In this document: in pieces, positions 24,670 through 34,242 of the stretch
How the letters are laid out: each line of letters begins with the position of its first letter
How positions within the stretch are numbered: the first letter of the stretch is position 1
Assembly: GCA_002434335.1 (NCBI GenBank)
Contig: DJJW01000024.1
Location: 209,752-269,785 of the forward strand
Length of the DNA stretch: 60,034 bases
Reading direction: 5' to 3'
DNA from: Lachnoclostridium sp. UBA6558
Lineage (GTDB): Bacteria; Bacillota; Clostridia; Lachnospirales; Lachnospiraceae
Notes under the pieces: generated by a model
Database searches by the model: none
Told to the model about the DNA's origin: nothing
The model's input: the letters and a program-made list of their open reading frames with translations, nothing else
Program-made: the position numbers and the translations under genes

Positions 24670-27228
24670 TTAATAATTAGGAACTACTGCTACTTCTGTA
24701 AAGGTTGCTGCATTACCGCTGGTATCTGTTACAGAGTTGCTTGTTGTAGCCTTAATTGTAATCGGTACACCCTTAACAGGTGTATTATTTAACAGAATCA
24801 TTACTTTATTATCTGCAAAGGAGCAGCTGTAAGCCATATTGATATTATTCTGTAAAGCTTCAAAGCTGGGGTTTCCTTTTACATTTTCACTGAAAGTCAA
24901 AGTAATGATATTTGGATAGGAGTAAGTTGCTCCGGTCAAATAAGGTCCTGAATTCTCAGTTAAAGCAATGGTGCTGCTAAAAGGATTCATAGCTGTATAA
25001 GTATTGTTGTAACCCTTGATATTCATTATGGTAATCGGGTACAAGGTTGTATAGGATATGGAACCTGCTGCTACGGTCAGGGTTATGGTTGCTCCTGTAC
25101 TTGTATTAGAGGTAAGCTCAGCTTTGATAATACTCACACCCGGTATATAGTAGTTAGAAATCGTCTGGGCGGTTACTTCGTCAACTTTATCAGCAAAGGT
25201 TATAAATATCTGGCTGGGAGTAACCGGTGACTGAGTTACTGACCTCGGACCAGGCAAGATGGATGATGCTGTCGCTGTCTTAGTAAGCTGTATTGTTTCT
25301 GCCGCATTTGTATTATAATACTGGTCCTTCACCAATCCGGAAGGTACTACTATAGTGTATTGACCTGCATCACTGAATTGTGAAGTATTCAATATTAAGG
25401 TAACTATATTTCCGCTGACAGAAGCCATATAAGATATGGTTCTGTTACTATAGATATCGTTATTTGAAGTAACAACTCTGGTAGCTGTAAGGTTACCGGT
25501 CTGTGACATAAGCGTTACATCTTTATTATAAGTCAAAGTTAACAGATACGTATCTGTTCCGTTTACACTTTCTGTCCTCAGCTCAAACTTACTTATACTA
25601 GGTATGTTTGTAGTGATCGTAAAGTCCACGGTATAGGTTAGGAAAGTTCTGCCGGTAGTATCGGAAGGATTAACATTGTAGCTGTCCCACATACCGATAA
25701 ATACTTTCTGTACGCCGGTAAGCAGAGCTCCTGTGGAAGAAATAGTGTAGTTAACCTTCTTTGCATCTGTTGCATCTACTGTACCATTGGTAATATATTC
25801 ACCATTACTTAACTGAAGTACACCGGGTACACGGATATTTCTGTTAAAGGTAGCTGTTATGGTATTGTAGCCGGTTCTCTCAATCTTAACAATGTTTGCC
25901 TGAGGTTTATAGGATGTATCTGTTCCAACGATAACAGAGAGATTGTATGTTGTAGGATAGTTTCCTGCAAGATCTTTCACACCCGATAAAACCACTGTAA
26001 ACTGTTTGTCTTTATCATAACTTGAAATACTTGACATATCTATAATCAAGGACTTACCATCAGCACTTGGCTTATAGTTCGTCTTACTCTTAAGCAGAGC
26101 CAAAGTTGCCGGTAAAGCCTGTGTTGCTGTTGATGTCGTATTTAATCTGGCATCAACAATAGTTAAACCTGAGAAATCCATACTTTCAGAGAAGTTAATG
26201 GATGCCTTATAACCGGTATCATCTACTGTAAAGCCTGTATAATACGGCGGTGTAGTATCAACATAGGTCAAATCAGTATAATAGTTCTGCAATGCAATAC
26301 CTTCTGTTGAAAGAATAGCGGAAGATACATGTATATTATATTTACCACTGAAAATCTTAGTTGTATTGACCGTTAAAATTTTGGCATCGGAGGATAAAGT
26401 TCCGGATAAGGTACCTACTCCAGCTGCCAGATTCCCTTTATCATCTGCCTTTGGAGTAATCTCCACAACATTTAACAGCTTCTTATTCTTATCAAAAATT
26501 GTGGCTGCGTCCACTGCACGGTCGAAAGTAACCGTTAGTGTGGAATTATCCGTAATGACTGCCGATTTAACTCTTGCTGTCTTACCTGCCACTTCAATAT
26601 TTATACTGCTGAATACGCTGCTCTTAGAGGCTCCGGCTGCTGTCATGGAAGCAGTTGCTGTAAGAATTACAAATCCAGGCTTGATTCCTGTAACAACACC
26701 ATTTTTATCAACGGTTGCAAACTCCGGTTTGTTAATACTGTAGGTTACTACATCATTGGCATTGGAGGGAGTTAAAGTTACATTGAAATCATATTTTTCA
26801 CCAACCTCCAGCAAATGTCTGCCATTGTTATCTGCAGTATCTGTTGCGTTGTTGATTGCAATTTTCGTTGCAGGTATCTTAACAGTTACCTTACAACTTA
26901 AAGTAGTTGTCTTCTTATTTTTATATGTAATCGTTAATTTAATGGTTGCGCTTCCTTTTCCTTTCGCCGTAACATAACCGGTGGTTGCGCCGACTGTTGC
27001 AATCTTCTTATTGGATGATGTCCATTTGGTGGATTTCACTTTTGATTTATCCAGATTCTTTACACTTAAGGTAAAAGTTGAACCAACTCCTACCAGAGTT
27101 CTTGTCTTCGTGGAAAGAGCCGGTGCTGCTGCCGCTTTGGCAGTGATGGAACCTATTGAGGTAAGCAACGGCAATATCAGTGCAGTAATCATAAGAACTG
27201 CCAGTGCTTTTCTCATTCCTTTTTTCAT
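24670..27228 (-). CDS. Large secreted Ig-like repeat protein
   Basis: 852 residues from the ATG at 27228 (GAGGAGG upstream). A signal peptide (1-33, ending ITAKAAA) is followed by two Big_2-type Ig domains (about 35-115 and 118-210; KWTSSNKKIATV and the KPEFATVDKNGVVTGIKPG stretch). Several longer Ig-like units follow, each opening with a pattern like VTFDRAVD, INFSESMD, ATFNRNIR, ITFADKVD or LTFSENVK, the usual opening strand of SbsA/SbsC-like Ig domains. No LPxTG, SLH or membrane anchor is seen, so retention at the surface is unexplained. No enzymatic domain is visible. Monocistronic. Confidence 0.82.
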   Translation of the reverse strand: MKKGMRKALAVLMITALILPLLTSIGSITAKAAAAPALSTKTRTLVGVGSTFTLSVKNLDKSKVKSTKWTSSNKKIATVGATTGYVTAKGKGSATIKLTITYKNKKTTTLSCKVTVKIPATKIAINNATDTADNNGRHLLEVGEKYDFNVTLTPSNANDVVTYSINKPEFATVDKNGVVTGIKPGFVILTATASMTAAGASKSSVFSSINIEVAGKTARVKSAVITDNSTLTVTFDRAVDAATIFDKNKKLLNVVEITPKADDKGNLAAGVGTLSGTLSSDAKILTVNTTKIFSGKYNIHVSSAILSTEGIALQNYYTDLTYVDTTPPYYTGFTVDDTGYKASINFSESMDFSGLTIVDARLNTTSTATQALPATLALLKSKTNYKPSADGKSLIIDMSSISSYDKDKQFTVVLSGVKDLAGNYPTTYNLSVIVGTDTSYKPQANIVKIERTGYNTITATFNRNIRVPGVLQLSNGEYITNGTVDATDAKKVNYTISSTGALLTGVQKVFIGMWDSYNVNPSDTTGRTFLTYTVDFTITTNIPSISKFELRTESVNGTDTYLLTLTYNKDVTLMSQTGNLTATRVVTSNNDIYSNRTISYMASVSGNIVTLILNTSQFSDAGQYTIVVPSGLVKDQYYNTNAAETIQLTKTATASSILPGPRSVTQSPVTPSQIFITFADKVDEVTAQTISNYYIPGVSIIKAELTSNTSTGATITLTVAAGSISYTTLYPITIMNIKGYNNTYTAMNPFSSTIALTENSGPYLTGATYSYPNIITLTFSENVKGNPSFEALQNNINMAYSCSFADNKVMILLNNTPVKGVPITIKATTSNSVTDTSGNAATFTEVAVVPNY

Positions 27229-27387
27229 ATTGAACCTCCTCTGTTGTTTATTTTTCTGACTATTGTTATTGTACATCATAATGGCTTAATTTGTCAAAAC
27301 CTTGTCAGAAAAGTGTCACAGACGTCATACTTTAGTTTTTATCAATGGGACAGATATTTACTTAAAACAGAAGATTTCCATGTCCAT

Positions 27388-27529
27388 TAGAATGTATAAG
27401 AAGTCCTGATTCTCTGATTATTTTGTGCTTGGCATATCCTTAAACAGTTAAATTAACTTCGCTCAAACAATCAAATTTGAGGATATAGCACAAAATTTTC
27501 AGAGAAAAGGACTTCCAATACATTTTTAT
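27388..27529. repeat. Long imperfect inverted repeat (about 50-bp arms) between pheT and the Ig-like gene
   Basis: The left arm 27388-27442 contains GAAGTCCTGATTCTCTGAT and TTTTGTGC. The right arm 27478-27529 is its complement with scattered mismatches (ATAGCACAAAATTTTCAGAG, AAAGGACTTCC). The 35-bp centre holds a small palindrome AGTTAAATTAACT. No ORF inside. Confidence 0.8.
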
Positions 27530-27602
27530 AGGCGCATTCAGCTTTCTGTTTTGCGCATATTTCCTGTATACATAATGAAACGGGGCTTTACCCGGTTTAT
27601 TG

Positions 27603-30041
27603 CTACTGTCTTAATTCAATTCCCATATTACCAAGATTCTTGAGGATTTTGTTCATAACCTCTGTAATATCCTTCTCCTCCAAAGTTCTGTCCTTTGCAC
27701 GGAAAGAAAGGGAATATGCCATGGATTTAAATCCTGACTTAATCTGTGTTCCCTCATAGATATCAAAGAGTTCACAGTTCTCAAGTATGCTGCCGGAGCT
27801 CTTACGGATAACTTCCTCCACCTGGCCGGCTGTTATCTCCTTCTTAACCAGCATGCTTAAATCTCTGGTAACTGCAGGATATTTTGCTATTCCCTGATAT
27901 TTTATATCAAAGGAAGCTCTCGCTACGATTTCAGGCATATCCAGTACGCCGACATAAGCCTTATCCCCGATGTCATAGCCCTCCCGTACATCAGGATGGA
28001 TTTCTCCCAAATAACCGATAATTGTGCCGTCGTATGTCATTTCAGCCTGTCTTCCCGGATGGAGATAAGGCTTTAAGGTTCCGGGTTCATAGCTTACTCT
28101 GTCCTTTAATCCTACTTTAATAAGAATCTCTTCCAGTACACCCTTTAGTTCAAAGAAATCTCCGTCACCATAAAAAGCAAGGACTAGCTGCACTCTTTCC
28201 TCAGGAAGCTCTGTCAGAGGAAGCGCTTTCGGCTGATAGGTATTACATAATTCGTAAAGGCGTACATTCTTATTTCTGCGGTTATAATTCGTGGACAAGG
28301 ACAGGAACATTCCGTTAAGAGGAAGGGTTCTCATGATACTAAAGTCTTCACCAAGAGGGTTTGAAATAACAACTGCCTGGCGTTTTATATCCTCTTGTGA
28401 TAGAAGCAGTTTGTCAAACACCTTGGGACTTTCAAAGGAGTAGCTCATTGCCTCTGAAAATCCGCATTGCTCTGCTACGTTTCTTGCTACATTCTCAATG
28501 CGAAGCTTAAAGGGAAGACTTCCGGTTGTAGCTTCTCCTGTAGGAAGGGTAGTGGGTATGTTGTCATAACCAAAGAAACGTGCTACTTCTTCATCTAAAT
28601 CTGCCTGTAAATTAACATCCTGTCTCCAGCTTGGTACAATCACTTCGCTGGTTGCTTCATCATAATTCAGATCGATTTTCTTAAAATAGGAAAGCATGGT
28701 CTCTTTGGGAAGGTCTGTACCAAGTACTTTATTGGTTCTGTTATAATCAAAAGGAACTCTCTTTTCCGTACGGATTACAGGGTATACATCTGCTGCGCCG
28801 CCCACAACTTCACCGGCTCCCAGTTCTTCAATCAGCTGGCAGGCTCTGTTAATTGCTTCCAGCGCAGTATTGGGATCCAAGCCTTTCTCAAACTTAGCTG
28901 CCGCATCGGTTCTAAGTCCAAGTTTCTTACCGGAGAGACGGATATTTGTGCCGTCAAAGCAAGCTGCTTCAAAGAGCAGAGTTGTTGCTTCCTCTGTAAT
29001 CTTTGAATTCTCACCGCCCATGATTCCGGCGATACCAACAGGCTTATCACCATCGCAAATCATAAGGATGGAAGAATCAATCTTTCTTACCTGACCGTCA
29101 AGGGTAGTAAACTCTTCTCCGTCTTTTCCTCTGCGTACAATGATTTCTTTGCCTGCTATCAGGTCAAGGTCATAGGCATGCATAGGCTGAGCATATTCTT
29201 CCATTACATAATTTGTGATATCTACAATATTATTAATAGGTCTGATACCGCAAGCTGCGAGCCTTCTCTGCATCCATTGAGGTGAAGGTGCTATCTTTAT
29301 GTTCTTAACCACTCTTGCTACATATCTGGAGCAAAGATCACTGTCTTCAATGGAAACCTTGATGTAATCTGAAGCCTTTTCACTGTTACCGGTTTCTTTC
29401 ACAACAGGAGGTACGAATTCCTGATGAAAGGTTGCTGCTGCTTCTCGGGCAAGACCGATTACACCAAAACAATCCACGCGGTTTGAGGTAATCTCATACT
29501 CGAATACTACATCGTTAAGTCCCAGAGCTTCTACTGCACTGGAGCCGATTTTTAAGTCCTTGTAAGCTTCGTTATGGCTGAAGATATAAATTCCGTTATC
29601 GGGAGCATCGGGATACATTTCTTTACTGGAACCCAGTTCTTCAATGGAACACATCATACCAAAGGATTCCACTCCACGGAGCTTACCCTTCTTAATCTTG
29701 ATTCCACCGGCCGTTTTATTTCCGTCGTGTCCTCCGGCAACTCTTCCGCCTTCTAATACTACGGGAATAACATCCCCTTCGGATACATTGGGAGCGCCTG
29801 TTACAATCTGTACAGTTTCTCCTTCCTCTGTAATCTGTACCTGACAGATAATGAGCTTATCTGCATCCGGGTGCCTCTCTATCTTTAATATCTTCCCTAC
29901 TACTATTTTCTCAAGATCCCTGTCAAGGGCTTCAAATCCTTCAACCTTACTACCGCTTAAGGTCATTTTATCGGTATATTCCTGAGGGGTAACGTTAAGC
30001 CCCGGCACATATGCTTTAATCCATGACAATGGCGTATTCAT
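27603..30041 (-). CDS. pheT: Phenylalanyl-tRNA synthetase beta subunit
   Basis: 812 residues. Order: N-terminal tRNA-binding OB domain (40-155, KIERHPDADKL), B3/4 editing region, B5 domain (about 405-475), catalytic-like core, and a C-terminal FDX-ACB anticodon-binding domain (about 718-811, YPAVTRDLSMLV). It forms the alpha2-beta2 enzyme with PheS. GGAGGAG precedes the ATG. It follows pheS after 211 bp without a visible gene or strong terminator, so the T-box leader probably controls both. Confidence 0.97.
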   Translation of the reverse strand: MNTPLSWIKAYVPGLNVTPQEYTDKMTLSGSKVEGFEALDRDLEKIVVGKILKIERHPDADKLIICQVQITEEGETVQIVTGAPNVSEGDVIPVVLEGGRVAGGHDGNKTAGGIKIKKGKLRGVESFGMMCSIEELGSSKEMYPDAPDNGIYIFSHNEAYKDLKIGSSAVEALGLNDVVFEYEITSNRVDCFGVIGLAREAAATFHQEFVPPVVKETGNSEKASDYIKVSIEDSDLCSRYVARVVKNIKIAPSPQWMQRRLAACGIRPINNIVDITNYVMEEYAQPMHAYDLDLIAGKEIIVRRGKDGEEFTTLDGQVRKIDSSILMICDGDKPVGIAGIMGGENSKITEEATTLLFEAACFDGTNIRLSGKKLGLRTDAAAKFEKGLDPNTALEAINRACQLIEELGAGEVVGGAADVYPVIRTEKRVPFDYNRTNKVLGTDLPKETMLSYFKKIDLNYDEATSEVIVPSWRQDVNLQADLDEEVARFFGYDNIPTTLPTGEATTGSLPFKLRIENVARNVAEQCGFSEAMSYSFESPKVFDKLLLSQEDIKRQAVVISNPLGEDFSIMRTLPLNGMFLSLSTNYNRRNKNVRLYELCNTYQPKALPLTELPEERVQLVLAFYGDGDFFELKGVLEEILIKVGLKDRVSYEPGTLKPYLHPGRQAEMTYDGTIIGYLGEIHPDVREGYDIGDKAYVGVLDMPEIVARASFDIKYQGIAKYPAVTRDLSMLVKKEITAGQVEEVIRKSSGSILENCELFDIYEGTQIKSGFKSMAYSLSFRAKDRTLEEKDITEVMNKILKNLGNMGIELRQ

Positions 30042-30252
30042 GTGTCTCCTCCTATTAATCTGTTTCTTTCTATATAAAATGGATTAAGTCTTTTCTGCAG
30101 GATATAAAAGTCTTTTAAGTTATCATGTTCTTTCTATCTGATAGAAATTTATAAACTTAATCTGTTAAAATTGCTCTAGCACATTATCTCACTATTAACC
30201 CTATCCTGCTATAACAACTGCCTTCCTGGCAGTGTGATAATATTAAATCACT

Positions 30253-31272
30253 CTAGAATTGCTTCAGGAATCGGATATCATTCTCGTATAAGAGTCTCAT
30301 ATCATCAATTTCATATTTTAAAAGTGTAATACGCTCAAGGCCAACACCAAATGCAAAACCAGTATATTCCTCCGGATCGATGCCGCTCATCTTAAGTACG
30401 TTGGGATGAACCATACCACAGCCAAGAATTTCAATCCAGCCTGTACCTTTACAGAAACGGCAGCCGTCTCCGCCGCATTTAAAACAGGTTACATCCACCT
30501 CTGCACTGGGCTCAGTAAAGGGAAAGTGATGAGGTCTGAACTTAACTTTTGTGTCTTCACCAAAAAGCTGTTTTGCAAATTCAGCCAGTGTACCCTTTAA
30601 ATCTGCAAAAGTGATATTCTTATCTATTACAAGTCCTTCAATCTGATTAAAGCAAGGTGAATGAGTGGCATCCACTTCATCAGAACGGAATACTCTTCCC
30701 GGTGCAATCATACGAATAGGGAGTTTTCCCTCTTCCATAACCCTTACCTGAACCGGCGAAGTCTGGGTTCTTAACAGAATATTGCTGTTAACATAGAACG
30801 TATCCTGCTCATCCTTCGCAGGATGGTTGGCAGGAATATTAAGTGCTTCGAAGTTGTAGTAATCATACTCAACTTCCGGGCCTTCCACCACTTCATAACC
30901 CATACCAACAAAGATTCTTTCTACTTCTTCCAACGCTATGTTATTAGGATGGCGGTGTCCCATATGAGGCCTTTTAGCAGGAAGAGTAACGTCGATTGTT
31001 TCCTTCTTAATCTGTTCTTCTTTTATCTTACTAAGAAAGCCCTTTTTAGCCTCTTCTAATTTCTCCTCCAGAACGGTTCTGGCTTCATTTACTAACTGAC
31101 CTACTTTGGGTCTGTCTTCGGGAGATACCTCCTTCATAGATTTTAAGATTTCTGTCAGCTCGCCTTTTTTACCCAGATATGCTACTTTTATATCATTCAG
31201 AGTGTCAAGCTGGTCTGCTGCTTTCATTTTCTCAAGGGCGTCATTAACAATTGCTTTTAATTTTTCCTGCAT
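30253..31272 (-). CDS. pheS: Phenylalanyl-tRNA synthetase alpha subunit
   Basis: 339 residues from the ATG at 31272 (AAAGGAG upstream; an earlier ATG has none). An N-terminal coiled coil (1-85) precedes the class II core: motif 2 FRSDEVDATHSPCF, a FKCGGDGCRFCKGTGW insertion typical of PheS, and motif 3 GFAFGVGLERITLLKY. Charges tRNA-Phe. Downstream of a T-box leader. Confidence 0.97.
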   Translation of the reverse strand: MQEKLKAIVNDALEKMKAADQLDTLNDIKVAYLGKKGELTEILKSMKEVSPEDRPKVGQLVNEARTVLEEKLEEAKKGFLSKIKEEQIKKETIDVTLPAKRPHMGHRHPNNIALEEVERIFVGMGYEVVEGPEVEYDYYNFEALNIPANHPAKDEQDTFYVNSNILLRTQTSPVQVRVMEEGKLPIRMIAPGRVFRSDEVDATHSPCFNQIEGLVIDKNITFADLKGTLAEFAKQLFGEDTKVKFRPHHFPFTEPSAEVDVTCFKCGGDGCRFCKGTGWIEILGCGMVHPNVLKMSGIDPEEYTGFAFGVGLERITLLKYEIDDMRLLYENDIRFLKQF

Positions 31273-31444
31273 TATTTTTCTCCTTTCCATCAATAAAGCT
31301 TATTAAGCTGCGGTATGCATGGTATTCCTGTAAATTATTGAAATCCATAATTCACACTCTGATTTGTGGCAGTGCCACAGCTGTAACAGATACAGCATGC
31401 AATGGGAGCCAGTATGATTCTTACTACTCTTACGCAACAAAAAA

Positions 31445-31768
31445 AGCTCCGTCCCAAAAGGGACGGAGCTGTATCAACATTCTAAGACATTTCTTAAAAC
31501 TGGAACCATTCCGCGGTACCACCCTAATTCCTTCTGACAATTTATAACACTCGGTTATATTCTCTCATCAGGCACTCAAGTCTAAGCGTAACGTGCTTAC
31601 AACGTCATCCCCTACTTATCTTCAAGGACACAGCTCCAGTGTGAAAGTAAATAATTATCTGAACTGAAGGAAGCTTTCAGCCGGTGACTTCCTCTCTCTG
31701 ACAGAAAACAATTATCCGGTAAGGAGATATACTCCTGTCACCTTCATTGCCTTTTACATATGTATATC
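31445..31768 (-). promoter_or_regulatory. T-box leader of pheST, proposed specifier UUC
   Basis: On the minus strand the T-box sequence TGGTACCGCGG (plus-strand 31511-31521) is followed by a perfect terminator stem AGCTCCGTCCC/GGGACGGAGCT (31445-31470) and a T run. Upstream are AGAGAG, GGCTGAAAG and a foldable stem I (base AAGGTGACAG/CTGTGTCCTT). The internal loop opposite contains UUC followed by A, read from GAA at plus-strand 31643-31645. Uncharged tRNA-Phe should favour antitermination. Confidence 0.92.
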
Positions 31769-31796
31769 ATTTTAGCACAATATTTTCTCTTGTCAA
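31769..31796 (-). promoter_or_regulatory. Promoter of the pheST T-box transcript
   Basis: On the minus strand TTGACA (plus-strand 31791-31796), a 16-bp spacer and TAAAAT (plus-strand 31769-31774). Confidence 0.75.
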
Positions 31797-31819
31797 GGCT
31801 GATACCGTTGAAAAAGAGG

Positions 31820-32173
31820 TTAATATCTTCTGCCGAAAATCCGTTCTCTATTCAGTTTGTCTGATCTTTCCGGATATTTACTGCTGTCCCATATAAATAA
31901 TCCGCCGTTTTGGTCGGAATAATAGGTAAAGCAGTCACCACTTTTGTATTTCAATCCGTATTCAGCTGATTTTCCCAGCTGGATTTATCAGAATGATCAA
32001 CATAGGTAATGTTCTTTCTGATATTAGGTATAAACTGCTACCGCTTTCTTTTCATCAGACCAACTGTATTTTACGATTCCATTTAATACCTGATCTGCCC
32101 AGCCGCCGATTTTTACAGGAAGTCTTAACGGAACCGCGATAGATATTAGTAACGACTTTTTTATGCCATAGAT
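31820..32173 (-). pseudogene. Frameshifted gene relic of unknown family
   Basis: Three consecutive stretches read as protein but in different minus-strand frames. The order is a segment with GGWADQVLNGIVKYSWSDEK (32173-32024), then RKNITYVDHSDKSSWENQLN, then YKSGDCFTYYSDQNGGLFIW to the stop at 31820. Two single-base shifts would join them into about 118 residues. No start codon remains. I do not recognise the family. It lies between the pheST promoter and the LytTR gene promoter. Confidence 0.6.
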
Positions 32174-32185
32174 TTATGTTATAAT
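32157..32185 (+). promoter_or_regulatory. Extended -10 promoter of the ABC-LytTR gene
   Basis: TGTTATAAT (TGn extended -10, hexamer 32180-32185) 47 bp before the ATG; no good -35 hexamer, as expected for extended -10 promoters. Confidence 0.5.
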
Positions 32186-32232
32186 ATCCCAGACATAAAA
32201 AAGTACATATGTCAGCCAGAAAGGAATAAACT

Positions 32233-33246
32233 ATGCTGCTAATCAGAGATTTATATAAGGAAAATAAAAGTCAGTCTATTAAAAGTCTTAATATAACAGT
32301 AAACCTTGGCAGTTCCGTAAGCGTGGAATGTAATAGTGAGATAAGTGATTTATTATTTCAGTTGATTTTAGGCAAAGAACTCCCCTCCAGAGGTGAAATA
32401 TTACTAAGCGACATGCCTTATCACGACTATATACGTAAGAATCCCAACTCTGTTGGTGTCATATTAAAAGAAGATGCTTTGTATGAGGGGATGACCATCG
32501 AAAGTTACCTGAAATTCTTCACAGAAATTTACGGAAACAACGGAGATTATAAAGCTGTTATGTTAAAACTGGCGCTTCTGGATATCGGCAAAGAAGTTAT
32601 TAAGAAATTAACCTATTCCCAAAAGAGAAGGGTCAGCCTTGCAAGAGAAATGCTGAAAAAACCTGCCCTTCTCCTCATTCAGGAACCAATATTAAATCTG
32701 GATAATGAGGGTGCCAGTCTGATAATTGAAAATATCCGAAAACTTTGTGATAATAATACTGCCCTTCTTCTGACTTCCGTACATTTAAAAGATACTATAC
32801 TTGTAGGGGATAAAGCCTACCGGCTGGAAGAGGAGGGCTGTACTGAAATTAACAACAATGAAGTTCCCGTTCAAAGCAAAATTATCCACGAAGATGTTAA
32901 AAATACATACACCATCGAAAAAATTCCAGCTAAAATCGAAGATAAGATTCTTCTCTTTGATCCAATGGAAATTGATTATGTTGAAAGCGGAGAGGGTTCC
33001 TGCTACCTGTATATTCGAGGTGAAAAGTTTCCCTGTGGCCTATCCTTAACTGAGCTGGAAGAGAGACTCAAATATTTCGGATTCTTTCGAAGCCACCGCT
33101 CCTATCTTGTCAATCTCCAAAGAGTCAGAGAAGTGGTTACCTGGACCAGAAACAGCTTCAGCCTGAATCTGGACGATAAACTTAAGAGCTCCATCCCCCT
33201 CTCCAAAGGAAGACTGGAGGAATTAAAGAGTATTTTAAAGCTCTAA
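32233..33246 (+). CDS. Degenerate ABC ATPase fused to a LytTR DNA-binding domain
   Basis: 337 residues. Residues 1-215 align in layout with an ABC nucleotide-binding domain, but the Walker A loop is gone (28-38 reads SVSVECNSEIS, no GxxGxGKST). The Walker B Asp is replaced (LLLIQEP at 147-152 where LLLDEP is expected). The signature region is LTYSQKRRVSLAREM. Residues about 240-335 are a LytTR domain (IDYVESGEGSCYLY, RSHRSYLVNLQRV). I infer a transcription factor that uses a dead ATPase as docking or sensing domain and controls the exporter pair immediately downstream. AAAGGA precedes the ATG. Confidence 0.88.
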   Translation: MLLIRDLYKENKSQSIKSLNITVNLGSSVSVECNSEISDLLFQLILGKELPSRGEILLSDMPYHDYIRKNPNSVGVILKEDALYEGMTIESYLKFFTEIYGNNGDYKAVMLKLALLDIGKEVIKKLTYSQKRRVSLAREMLKKPALLLIQEPILNLDNEGASLIIENIRKLCDNNTALLLTSVHLKDTILVGDKAYRLEEEGCTEINNNEVPVQSKIIHEDVKNTYTIEKIPAKIEDKILLFDPMEIDYVESGEGSCYLYIRGEKFPCGLSLTELEERLKYFGFFRSHRSYLVNLQRVREVVTWTRNSFSLNLDDKLKSSIPLSKGRLEELKSILKL

Positions 33247-33396
33247 ATCTGCTCCACTGGGAGAAAAAAATGCAGGTTTCATTCTAAAATATGCTCCTTT
33301 GAGGGATTTTGCAGCTCCTTTCAGGCCAAATATGTGGCAGTTACCTTAAATCTGACGCATAATACAGCCATGATCAACGAAAGGAGCAACAAACGT

Positions 33397-34242
33397 ATGA
33401 ACTACATCATCGACATGGAAAATGTCAGAAAAAACTTTAAAGAGAAAACAGCTTTAGCAGGATTAAATGTTAAAGTAAAGGAAGGAGAGATATTCGGCTT
33501 CTTAGGACCAAGCGGTTCCGGAAAAACTACTACTATAAAGCTACTTACCTCTCAGCTCATTCCTTCCGCAGGAAGTGTTAAAGTATTCGGAAAAGAGGTC
33601 TATGCAAATAAACAGCATATCTTTGATCAAACCGGTGTTCTAAGTGATAACAGCGGGATATATGAAAGATTAACCGTATGGGATAATCTGGCGCTCTATA
33701 CGGATATCTATGGAATACCCAAAAAGAATATTGATGAAATACTTGAAAAGGTTGGCCTCGCTGAAAGCAGTAAATTAGAAGCCAGAAAACTCTCAAAAGG
33801 TATGAAGCAGAGATTAATGCTGGCTCGTTCCGTTATCCATAAGCCAAAGCTCCTCTTCCTGGATGAACCTACATCGGCTCTGGATCCTGGAACTGCACTT
33901 GAAATCCACAAACTCTTAAGACTATTAAACAAAGAAGGAACTACAATCTTCCTAACCACTCATAATATGGAAGAGGCTGATAAACTGTGCGACAGAGTTG
34001 CCTTCTTAAACAACGGCGAAATCGTTGAACTTGGAAATCCTTCCGAGTTGAAACTTAAATATATAACAGATGAAATTAAGGTAATCTTAAAAGGAAGCTC
34101 TGAAAAACTCCTTCTTAAGAACACACCGGATACGGGCAGGAAAATCATGGAATGGATGAATGATAACAAACTGGTTTCCATCCATTCAACAGAACCTGCT
34201 TTAGAACAAATATTTCTTATGCTCACAGGGAGGGAATTATAA
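33397..34242 (+). CDS. ABC transporter ATP-binding protein (exporter)
   Basis: 281 residues from the ATG at 33397 (GGAG 11 bases before); an ATG at 33334 lacks a ribosome site. All nucleotide-binding motifs are intact: Walker A GPSGSGKTT, signature LSKGMKQR, Walker B LLFLDEPTSALD, switch His in TTHNMEEA. The C-terminal 60 residues follow the pattern of drug or bacteriocin-type ABC-2 exporters. Its last base is shared with the permease start (TAATG), indicating coupling. Confidence 0.93.
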   Translation: MNYIIDMENVRKNFKEKTALAGLNVKVKEGEIFGFLGPSGSGKTTTIKLLTSQLIPSAGSVKVFGKEVYANKQHIFDQTGVLSDNSGIYERLTVWDNLALYTDIYGIPKKNIDEILEKVGLAESSKLEARKLSKGMKQRLMLARSVIHKPKLLFLDEPTSALDPGTALEIHKLLRLLNKEGTTIFLTTHNMEEADKLCDRVAFLNNGEIVELGNPSELKLKYITDEIKVILKGSSEKLLLKNTPDTGRKIMEWMNDNKLVSIHSTEPALEQIFLMLTGREL

